Shown: piece by piece, positions 27,089-34,078 of the stretch
Layout: every line of letters starts with the position of its first letter
How positions within the stretch are numbered: the stretch's first letter is position 1
DNA from: JAGVPT01 sp964642725
GTDB taxonomy: Bacteria > Bacteroidota > Ignavibacteria > UBA10030 > UBA8401
DNA: 64,000 nucleotides
Assembly (NCBI GenBank): GCA_964642725.1
Contig: CAZXQG010000004.1
Coordinates: forward strand, 1-64,000
Direction of reading: 5' to 3'
The notes under the pieces: model-generated
The model's database searches: none
What the model saw: the letters and a program-made list of their open reading frames with translations, nothing else
Told to the model about the DNA's origin: nothing
Program-made: the position numbers and the translations under genes

Positions 27089-27862
27089 ATGATGAGCAGG
27101 AAAGCGCTATTGATCGATGTTTCAAAGTGTGTCGGATGCCGCGAGTGCGCACGGGCGTGTGCAGAAGCGAACCACCTTCCTCAAGAAGAAGCAACCGAGC
27201 TCTCCGCAACACACTATACCGTCGTTCAGAGCTTGAACAATGACCAGAATTTTGTCCGGCGATTGTGCATGCACTGCAATGAACCAACATGCGTATCCGT
27301 CTGCCTTGTGGGCGCCTTCAAAAAAACCGACACCGGCGCTGTCATTTATGACGAAACAAAGTGCATCGGCTGCCGCTATTGTATGCAGGCCTGTCCTTTT
27401 GAAGCGCCCCGGTACGAGTGGAGCAGCGTGTCGCCAAGGATCCAAAAATGTAAAATGTGCTATGAACGGATCGCGGCAGGCGGAAAGACGGCCTGTTCCG
27501 AGGCATGTCAATTCGACGCCACAGTCTTCGGCGACCGGGATGACTTGATCAAGGAAGCGCGAAAACGCATCGACGCAAACCCGGCGACATACGTAAACTA
27601 TATTTACGGCCTGACGGAAGCGGGCGGAACATCGGTATTGTACATTTCGAGCATTCCATTCGAGAAGCTCGGCCTCCCGATGAACCTTCCGAATAATCCG
27701 ATCCCCCAGCTTTCGTGGAGAGTCCTTTCGCAAGTTCCAAAGTATTCAGTCGCAGCAGGCGTTGTGTTGTTCGGTATCCACTGGATAACCGCCCGCCGTT
27801 CGGAGGTGGCGAAGTTCGAAGCGGAAGAAAAACAAAAGAAACTGGAATCTACGCGAAACTGA
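27089..27862 (+). CDS. Four-cluster [4Fe-4S] ferredoxin-like subunit with C-terminal helix (HybA/NrfC-like)
   Basis: 257 residues. Four cysteine groups are visible: CVGCRECARAC, CMHCNEPTCVSVC, CIGCRYCMQACPF, and CKMCYER with later CSEAC, enough for four [4Fe-4S] clusters. It is the electron-wire subunit usual beside NrfD/HybB proteins. A C-terminal hydrophobic segment (SVAAGVVLFGIHWI) would anchor it. Unlike HybA or NrfC it has no twin-arginine signal; the protein starts directly at the first cluster region, so it should stay in the cytoplasm unless carried out by a partner. The basic tail after the helix makes its topology ambiguous. It is cotranscribed with the NrfD-like gene, 13 bases downstream. 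Confidence 0.88.
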   Translation: MMSRKALLIDVSKCVGCRECARACAEANHLPQEEATELSATHYTVVQSLNNDQNFVRRLCMHCNEPTCVSVCLVGAFKKTDTGAVIYDETKCIGCRYCMQACPFEAPRYEWSSVSPRIQKCKMCYERIAAGGKTACSEACQFDATVFGDRDDLIKEARKRIDANPATYVNYIYGLTEAGGTSVLYISSIPFEKLGLPMNLPNNPIPQLSWRVLSQVPKYSVAAGVVLFGIHWITARRSEVAKFEAEEKQKKLESTRN

Positions 27863-27875
27863 GAGAGAGAATCGT

Positions 27876-29087
27876 ATGAACATTCTTCATTCGTATAAAC
27901 TGACATTTTGGAAAATTACGGCAACTATTCTCATGGCTGTCGGCGCGGTTGCCGCCTTTCAACGATTTACCATGGGGCTTGGTGCAACGACCCATCTGAG
28001 CGATCAATTCCCTTGGGGCTTCTGGATTGGATTCGATTTCATCGGAGTCGGCCTCGCGGCCGCCGGGTTCACTATTGCCGCTACCGTTCATATTTTGAAC
28101 GCCGAACGGTTTGAACCAATCGTACGGCCGGCAATCCTGACCGCATACATCGGGTACATGCTGGTTGTTATGGTTCTTGTGGTCGACCTCGGCCGGCCTC
28201 AGAACTTCTGGCATCCGCTCGTCATGTGGAACCCTCACTCGGTGATGTTCGAAATTACCTGGTGCATCATTCTCTATACAACCGTGCTAACACTGGAATT
28301 TGCCCCGGTCGTTTTGGAAAAATTTCATCTGCATGCGCCGATCAAAATTCTACGCACTATTTCTTTGCCGGTCGTCGTCGCCGGCGTAATTCTCTCGACA
28401 TTGCACCAGTCGTCGTTCGGTTCATTGTATCTCGTCGTACCGGAACGGATGCATCCGCTGTGGTTCTCCGACATCGTTCCGTTTCTTTTTTTTATCTCTT
28501 GTGTCGCGGCAGGAATCTCAATGGTCATGTTCTCATCATTCATGGCAGCCCGGGCATTTGGACGTGAGATCGAGCTGCCGCTGTTTTCCGAGCTGGCCAG
28601 AGTGTTGGCAGTAGTTCTTGCTTTGTTCTTTACCGTGCGGATACAGGATTTGATAAACCGGGACGCCCTCCAATACGTATTCCAACCGACCTATCAAAGC
28701 GGATTGTTTCTTCTTGAGATCATGGTCGGAGTAGTGATTCCTTTTTCTCTTCTTCTTTTCCGCAAAATCAGGACGAGCCAAAAAGGACTCTTCTACACTT
28801 CCATTCTGGTCATTCTCGGTTTTGTAGCGAACAGAATGAATACCGCGGTCACAAGCATGGAACATTGGCCGCAGCGAACATATTTTCCGTCGTGGCAGGA
28901 ATTGTCCATCACGGTAGCGCTTGCCACCGCCGGGTTCGTCGCGTTCTATTACGTTGCTAAATATTTCCCGGTGTTCGGACATCACAATAACCACGTGCCG
29001 GCACAGCTTGTCGATCGCGAATTGTTGAAAGAATTGGAATTCGTTTCAAAGAACAACGAAGATTTGCGCCAAAAAAGGAATCTCTAA
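27876..29087 (+). CDS. NrfD/HybB-family membrane quinone-interacting subunit
   Basis: 403 residues with about ten transmembrane helices. The N-terminal half matches HybB: FQRFTMGLGATTHLSD, then PWGFWIGFDFIGVGLAAAG, and VVDLGRPQNFWHPLVMWNPH. Such proteins exchange electrons between the quinone pool and an iron-sulfur partner, here the ferredoxin-like protein just upstream. No hydrogenase, molybdoenzyme or multiheme cytochrome gene accompanies it, so the final electron donor or acceptor is unknown. The neighbours are instead GcvH-like proteins on both sides, an arrangement I do not know from a described complex. Confidence 0.88.
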   Translation: MNILHSYKLTFWKITATILMAVGAVAAFQRFTMGLGATTHLSDQFPWGFWIGFDFIGVGLAAAGFTIAATVHILNAERFEPIVRPAILTAYIGYMLVVMVLVVDLGRPQNFWHPLVMWNPHSVMFEITWCIILYTTVLTLEFAPVVLEKFHLHAPIKILRTISLPVVVAGVILSTLHQSSFGSLYLVVPERMHPLWFSDIVPFLFFISCVAAGISMVMFSSFMAARAFGREIELPLFSELARVLAVVLALFFTVRIQDLINRDALQYVFQPTYQSGLFLLEIMVGVVIPFSLLLFRKIRTSQKGLFYTSILVILGFVANRMNTAVTSMEHWPQRTYFPSWQELSITVALATAGFVAFYYVAKYFPVFGHHNNHVPAQLVDRELLKELEFVSKNNEDLRQKRNL

Positions 29088-29152
29088 TCGCTAGAACAAG
29101 GCGAACTTGTTTTTGAGAGAAAGCTATTCATCATCCTATAACGGGCATACCC

Positions 29153-29767
29153 ATGGAAAATATCAATACTCCGCAAAAATACTTCGAGCAAAGCCTGGAA
29201 GCGTTCTTTCATCCTCTTCTGTCAACACCGCTTCCAAACGACCGACTGTACAGCAAAGGCCACATGTGGATAAAAAACGATTCTGCGTCTACTGCGACAA
29301 TCGGCATCGACCATGTCGGTGCATACTTTCTTCAGCCCGTTGTCAGCGTGGTATTGCCGCACACTCCTTCTCGTGTCGAACAAAATTCGCCGTGTGCATG
29401 GCTCGTTCTCAGGGAAGGAACGATTGCACTTCGATCTGCCGTGTCCGGAATCGGAATCGAGTCCAACACACAACTTCTTGATCGCCCGTATTTCCTCCTC
29501 GACGATCCATATGCTTCCGGATGGATTCTTCGCATCGCAGATACCTCAAAATCCGGAAATGATCTTCTGAGCTCCGACGATTTCACTCCCCTCTTTCATA
29601 AAGAGATGGCAGGAATACGGGAGAAATTTGATGCCGCATTTCACAAATTACAGCCCGTCGTCGGGCCGACTCTCTACGACGGCGGCGAACTGGTGAAAAG
29701 CATCTACGAAATTTTAGGTCAAAAAAAATATTTCGAGATTATGAGCAGGCTGTTTTCGAAGGCATGA
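29153..29767 (+). CDS. Soluble GcvH-like (H-domain) protein 3
   Basis: 204 residues, no signal or membrane helix. The H-protein-like pattern runs from about residue 35 to 125 (SKGHMWIKNDSASTATIGID, LREGTIALRSAVSGIGIESN, ASGWILRIAD). As in protein 2 there is no lysine at the lipoyl position. The C-terminal LYDGGELVKSIYEIL followed by FEIMSRLF is the same extension found in the other two H-domain proteins (xDGGxxV, then a hydrophobic helix). It follows the NrfD gene by 65 bases and precedes the kinase by 167 bases. It may be a soluble partner of the membrane complex. Confidence 0.7.
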   Translation: MENINTPQKYFEQSLEAFFHPLLSTPLPNDRLYSKGHMWIKNDSASTATIGIDHVGAYFLQPVVSVVLPHTPSRVEQNSPCAWLVLREGTIALRSAVSGIGIESNTQLLDRPYFLLDDPYASGWILRIADTSKSGNDLLSSDDFTPLFHKEMAGIREKFDAAFHKLQPVVGPTLYDGGELVKSIYEILGQKKYFEIMSRLFSKA

Positions 29768-29896
29768 AGCAGCACAAAACAAAGCCGACATCTCGAAAAA
29801 CAAGAATTCGGGATTTTGTTTCGCATTTTTGCACAATTGGCCACTAGTCCCCCCTATTTTTCCACCCTTTCCGCCGACTTTCCCATTATCTGGAAA

Positions 29897-29912
29897 TGGC
29901 ACGGTACTTGTC
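29897..29912 (+). promoter_or_regulatory. Sigma-54 promoter-like element before the kinase gene
   Basis: TGGCACGGTACTTGTC fits TGGCACG-N4-TTGCW with a single change (T for C in -12). The predicted start of transcription would fall near 29922, just before the GGAG ribosome site (about 29925) and the ATG at 29935. This is the best sigma-54 match seen in the window. Confidence 0.6.
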
Positions 29913-29934
29913 TTTCTTTGCCGTGGAGAAAACC

Positions 29935-31560
29935 ATGAAATTCCTGAACCTGCTCGCTTTCCGCGTCTTTTTGATCATCCTCTTTGTTATGCTGGTCGGG
30001 ACGGCTGTTCTCACAAAGCTCAGCGTCGATCATCAGGCGGAACAGTATTTGCGCGATGCAATCCTCGGGGCAAATCGGATCGGCGATGTCATCAAACGGT
30101 CGACGAACTACAGCATGATGCTGAATCGTCAAGAAGACATCCATCAAATTATCAACACCATAGGCAATGAGCCCGGTATAGAAGCCATCCGGATCTACAA
30201 CAAAAAGGGAGAGATCAGGCTTTCAACCGTTGCCGGAGAAGTCGGAACGTACGTGAACATGAATGCAGAAGCGTGCAACGCATGCCATTCTCCCGGCAAA
30301 CCGCCTCTTTCCCCTAACCCGCGTGAGCTAAGCCGAATCTTTTCATCCTCCAAGGGATACAGAGTGTTAGGAATGATCGTGCCGATCAAAAACGACTCTA
30401 CATGTTCGACGGCGGAGTGTCATGCTCATGCCCAATCGCAGACCATTCTCGGAGTCCTCGATGTGATGATGCCGCTGAAAGAGATCGATTCACACCTGGC
30501 AAGTTTAAACCGGTCTCAATACTTGAACGCGCTTTTCATGTTTTTCGTGATGACAACATTCGTCGGCATTTTTATTTGGATTGTCGTAAACATTCCTGTG
30601 CATAAATTGACTCTCGGCACTCAGGAAATTACGAAGGGAAACTTGGACTATCGGATATCCGCGCGGTCGAACGACGAGATCGGGAGACTCGCAACTTCGT
30701 TCAACCAGATGGCCGATGAATTGAAGCGGGCGAGAAACGAGCTAACGCAGTGGGGCCAATCATTGGAAGAGCGTGTCGCGCAGAAGACGGAAGAACTGCG
30801 GCGCGCCCATGCCAACATGGTCCAAATGGAAAAAATGGTTTCACTCGGGAAACTTGCTTCCACAGTAGCGCACGAGCTCAACAACCCGCTCGAAGGAGTG
30901 CTGACGTATGCCAAACTCCTGAAAAAAATGGTGAAAGAAGGCGTGCAAACACCGGACACGGTGGAAGAAATTCAAAACGAACTTTCGATCATTGCCGATG
31001 AGACCGCCCGATGCGGAAACATCGTAAAGAATCTCCTGCTCTTCTCCAAACAGAAGGTCGGTGAATTTGTTGAAACGGATATCCGGACAACGATTGAGCG
31101 GTCTTTGAACCTCATCGACCATCATTTGAAAATACACAATATCACGCTGGAAACGGATTTTCAACGAGAGCCGCTCATGCTGTTCTGCGCTTCACAACAA
31201 ATTGAGCAGGCGCTGCTTGCGATTGAAATCAATGCGATCGAAGCAATGCCCGAAGGGGGAACGCTCAAAGTTGAGGCTCACCATTCCGCTACCCCGGATG
31301 CAATTCATATCACCCTCACCGACACGGGTATCGGAATTTCAGACGATGCACTGCCCCACATTTTTGAGCCTTTCTTTACAACAAAGGAGAACGGAAAAGG
31401 AACGGGACTCGGTCTCGCCGTCGTGTACGGAATCATCGAACGGCACGGCGGAACCATTAATGTTCAATCGGAGCTTCACGGGGGAACAACGTTTACGATA
31501 CTGCTGCCCCGTCCAATAACTCAAGCATCGAACAACGCTTCATCCACTTCACTTACCTGA
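29935..31560 (+). CDS. Sensor histidine kinase with two c-type heme motifs in the periplasmic sensor
   Basis: 541 residues. Helix 1 at about 8-28, a periplasmic sensor to about 200, helix 2 at about 200-222, HAMP (about 225-280), coiled coil, then the kinase core with phospho-acceptor His313 in VAHELNNPLEGV and ATP-binding boxes (DTGIGISDDALPHIFEPFFT, GKGTGLGLAVVYGI). The sensor holds CNACH (Cys114-His118) and a CX4CH motif (Cys157-His163), so it should bind two covalent hemes and could sense redox state, oxygen or NO. ATG at 29935 is preferred over an in-frame ATG at 29896 because GGAG precedes it and the earlier one lies in the promoter-like element. The partner regulator starts two bases after its stop. 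Confidence 0.88.
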   Translation: MKFLNLLAFRVFLIILFVMLVGTAVLTKLSVDHQAEQYLRDAILGANRIGDVIKRSTNYSMMLNRQEDIHQIINTIGNEPGIEAIRIYNKKGEIRLSTVAGEVGTYVNMNAEACNACHSPGKPPLSPNPRELSRIFSSSKGYRVLGMIVPIKNDSTCSTAECHAHAQSQTILGVLDVMMPLKEIDSHLASLNRSQYLNALFMFFVMTTFVGIFIWIVVNIPVHKLTLGTQEITKGNLDYRISARSNDEIGRLATSFNQMADELKRARNELTQWGQSLEERVAQKTEELRRAHANMVQMEKMVSLGKLASTVAHELNNPLEGVLTYAKLLKKMVKEGVQTPDTVEEIQNELSIIADETARCGNIVKNLLLFSKQKVGEFVETDIRTTIERSLNLIDHHLKIHNITLETDFQREPLMLFCASQQIEQALLAIEINAIEAMPEGGTLKVEAHHSATPDAIHITLTDTGIGISDDALPHIFEPFFTTKENGKGTGLGLAVVYGIIERHGGTINVQSELHGGTTFTILLPRPITQASNNASSTSLT

Positions 31561-31562
31561 CC

Positions 31563-32924
31563 ATGACCATGAACGACAAATCAACGAAACAACACAGCCT
31601 CCTTATCGTGGACGATGAACTTGTCGTACGCGATTCACTCTCTAAGTGGTTCAAGCAGGACGGCTACCGCGTCGATGCTGCCGAAGACGCTGCCCATGCG
31701 ATCAAGAAAATGAGCGACGGCCCATGGAACGTGATACTCCTCGACATTAAAATGCCTGGGATGAGCGGGCTTGAACTTCAGAAACGATTGAGAGAAATCG
31801 ACCCTGCGATCAGCACGATCATGATCACCGCCTTCGCTTCGGTAGAAAGCGCGGTTCAGGCGTTAAAGGAAGGAGCGTTCGATTACGTCACAAAGCCGGT
31901 CGACCCCGACCATCTCTCTCATCTTGTTACCAATGCACTGCGTCAGAAGAAACTCGCAGAAGAGAACGCCCAATTGCATGAACATATTTCCGAAATGGCG
32001 CAGGGAGACGAGATCGTCGGCAACAGCCCGCAAATGAAAAAAGTGATCGAACTTGCAAAGACCGTTGCGCAAACCGATACAACAGTAATGATCCGTGGAG
32101 AAAGCGGGTCCGGTAAAGAGTTGATCGCCCGCGCGATCCACGTCAACAGCCCGAGGCGCTATTTTCCGATCATCGCGGTGAACTGCGGCGCTGTTCCGGA
32201 AACTCTTCTCGAAAGTGAACTTTTTGGGCATGAGAAAGGCGCTTTCACAGGCGCGCAATACCGGCGCAAAGGGAAATTTGAAATGGCCGATGGCGGAACG
32301 ATTTTTCTCGACGAGATCGGCACCATTTCCCAAAAAATGCAAGTGCAGCTTCTTCGCGTCATCGAGTCCAAACAATTCACGCGTGTCGGCGGAAACGAAG
32401 TCATTCACAGCGATTTCAGAATTATCTGCGCAACGAACCGCGACCTTGAAGAAGCGGTGAAAGAAGGAACATTTCGTGAAGATCTCTATTACAGACTTAA
32501 TGTTTTCGCAGTATTCATTCCGCCGATTCGTGAACGACGGACGGACATCCCGCTCCTTGTTCAGCATTTCCTCAAGAAGTATTCTTCTGTAATGAACAAG
32601 CAAATCAGCGAGGTCACGCCCGACACAATGGATTTGCTCGTGCGCTACGATTGGCCGGGCAACGTGCGGGAGCTGGAAAACGTAATCGAGCGTGCGATGG
32701 TGCTTGCCAAGCCTCCTACGATTCGACCGGATGACTTACCGTTTCAGCTTGGACTTAATCACCGCGCGCCGGCGGATGATACGATAGCGTCGGTCGAGAA
32801 GGCACATATCGAAGCGATGCTTGCGAAGACGGGCTGGAACATCACTCGGGCAGCTGAAATTCTTTCCATTGACCGGGTGACGCTGTATAATAAAATCGCA
32901 AAATATGGCCTTATTAAACCGTGA
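31563..32924 (+). CDS. NtrC-family sigma-54-dependent response regulator
   Basis: 453 residues: receiver domain (about 8-125, phospho-acceptor Asp61 in LLDIKMPGMSG, Lys in VTKPVDPD), AAA+ domain (Walker A GESGSGKELIARAIH, sigma-54 contact loop GAFTGA near 32238, Walker B GGTIFLDEIG) and a C-terminal Fis-type helix-turn-helix (ITRAAEILSIDRVTLYNKI). It is the evident partner of the heme-motif kinase and, with RNA polymerase-sigma-54, should activate the -24/-12 promoters at 25671 and 29897. ATG at 31563 or six bases later are both possible; the protein is the same size within two residues. Confidence 0.93.
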   Translation: MTMNDKSTKQHSLLIVDDELVVRDSLSKWFKQDGYRVDAAEDAAHAIKKMSDGPWNVILLDIKMPGMSGLELQKRLREIDPAISTIMITAFASVESAVQALKEGAFDYVTKPVDPDHLSHLVTNALRQKKLAEENAQLHEHISEMAQGDEIVGNSPQMKKVIELAKTVAQTDTTVMIRGESGSGKELIARAIHVNSPRRYFPIIAVNCGAVPETLLESELFGHEKGAFTGAQYRRKGKFEMADGGTIFLDEIGTISQKMQVQLLRVIESKQFTRVGGNEVIHSDFRIICATNRDLEEAVKEGTFREDLYYRLNVFAVFIPPIRERRTDIPLLVQHFLKKYSSVMNKQISEVTPDTMDLLVRYDWPGNVRELENVIERAMVLAKPPTIRPDDLPFQLGLNHRAPADDTIASVEKAHIEAMLAKTGWNITRAAEILSIDRVTLYNKIAKYGLIKP

Positions 32925-32927
32925 CCC

Positions 32928-33461
32928 ATGTCTTCTATCCTCGTTGTTCCGGTACCGCCTTGCGATAACGATTCCGTTAACGCCATCATTTCACCGCTCG
33001 AAGCTATTTTCCGGTTCCCGACATCGATCCATGTCGCGGAACCAATAGACCCTTCATTTGCGTTCGATGTGTACCGCAATCAATATAATTCCACCGCATT
33101 GATTTCCGCGTTTGTCAAACAATTCAGGGACTTCAAGGGAAAAATTATCGGAGTTACATCTGTAGATCTATTCGTCCCCGTCTTGACATACGTTTTTGGA
33201 GAGGCACAGCTCGACGGACCGTTTGCCGTCGTCTCTGCTCACCGCCTCGACGACACACTGTACGGCCTTCCTGCCAATCGCACGCTTGCCACGGAACGCC
33301 TTGTGAAAGAAGCGGTCCATGAACTTGGCCATACTTTTGGGCTTCTTCACTGCCGCGATTATCGGTGTGTCATGCACAGTTCAACGGCAGTAGAAGATAT
33401 CGATGTTAAGGCGGAACACTTTTGCAGTTCCTGCGAAGCATTGCTGAAAATCGGGACCTGA
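32928..33461 (+). CDS. amzA: Archaemetzincin-family zinc metalloprotease
   Basis: 177 residues. The extended zinc motif is complete: HELGHTFGLLH (from His131), then CRDYRC, then a methionine turn VMHSS and CSSC near the end. These cysteines form the second zinc site typical of archaemetzincins. It acts as an aminopeptidase-like cytoplasmic protease in studied relatives; the natural substrate is unknown. It starts three bases after the regulator stop codon, so it is probably in the same transcript, though the family is usually not linked to redox genes. Length is normal for bacterial members. Confidence 0.9.
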   Translation: MSSILVVPVPPCDNDSVNAIISPLEAIFRFPTSIHVAEPIDPSFAFDVYRNQYNSTALISAFVKQFRDFKGKIIGVTSVDLFVPVLTYVFGEAQLDGPFAVVSAHRLDDTLYGLPANRTLATERLVKEAVHELGHTFGLLHCRDYRCVMHSSTAVEDIDVKAEHFCSSCEALLKIGT

Positions 33462-33492
33462 AATAGCGAACAGCCATTTTTCCCAAGCTTCG

Positions 33493-33521
33493 TTGACTTT
33501 CGGACGATTTTTCGATATTAT
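33493..33521 (+). promoter_or_regulatory. Strong housekeeping promoter for the HIT/icd genes
   Basis: TTGACT, 17 bases, then TATTAT, close to the sigma-70 consensus with ideal spacing. It lies after the archaemetzincin stop and about 120 bases before the HIT-family gene. Confidence 0.6.
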
Positions 33522-33574
33522 TTGCGACACGCCAATTTCTTTTTTTTGCCGAATTCTCATTGAGAAGTTAAGCC

Positions 33575-33637
33575 ATGAACATATTCTTCAGCGTACTAAA
33601 GGAATTCCAGACTCTTCTCCAACGGGGGCGGGGCTGA
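33575..33637 (+). CDS. Candidate 20-residue small ORF before the HIT gene
   Basis: ATG at 33575 with GAGAAG upstream encodes MNIFFSVLKEFQTLLQRGRG and stops three bases before the HIT gene ATG. Its end supplies the G-rich ribosome-site sequence of that gene. It could be a coupled leader peptide, but chance is equally likely. Confidence 0.22.
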   Translation: MNIFFSVLKEFQTLLQRGRG

Positions 33638-33640
33638 TCA

Positions 33641-34054
33641 ATGGCATGCATTTTCTGTCGAATCATCGCAAAAGAAATTCCGGCTGAATTCCTGTTTGAA
33701 AACGACTGCGCAATTGCAATCCTCGATGTCAACCCCATTCACTATGGGCACGCGCTCGTCATCCCGAAAAATCATCATAAAGATTTTCTGGAGGTCCCTG
33801 AAAAAGAACTGGCGGGCATCATGCATGCCGTCCACGTCGTTTCGCGCGCTTTGGTGAAGAGCTTTGAACTTAAGGGATTCAACTTTTTTTCGAATAACGG
33901 AGCGATTGCAGGACAATCGGTCTTCCATTTTCACATCCATATCACTCCGCGGTACGAAGGCGACAATATCCGGTTTGTGCTGCAATTGAAGCGGTATGAA
34001 GGCGATGACATGAAAGATGTCGCCTCAAAAATCCGCGCTGCTATTCTCGAATAA
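33641..34054 (+). CDS. HIT-family nucleotide hydrolase
   Basis: 137-residue histidine-triad protein. The triad is FHFHIHITPRY; the N-terminus MACIFCRIIAKEIPAEFLFE is classical for HinT-like enzymes, which split purine nucleotide phosphoramidates and adenylated molecules. It has the start cysteines of the family and no signal peptide. It is preceded by a good promoter and followed by icd after 24 bases, so both may share a transcript. Confidence 0.92.
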   Translation: MACIFCRIIAKEIPAEFLFENDCAIAILDVNPIHYGHALVIPKNHHKDFLEVPEKELAGIMHAVHVVSRALVKSFELKGFNFFSNNGAIAGQSVFHFHIHITPRYEGDNIRFVLQLKRYEGDDMKDVASKIRAAILE

Positions 34055-34078
34055 TTACTTTTCCCGAAGGAAGCGTGT

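Noticed and set aside
25725..29767. Reading the H-domain proteins as the glycine cleavage system
   Set aside because: No gcvT or gcvP nearby, lipoyl lysine not at its normal place, and extra membrane helices and C-terminal tails.
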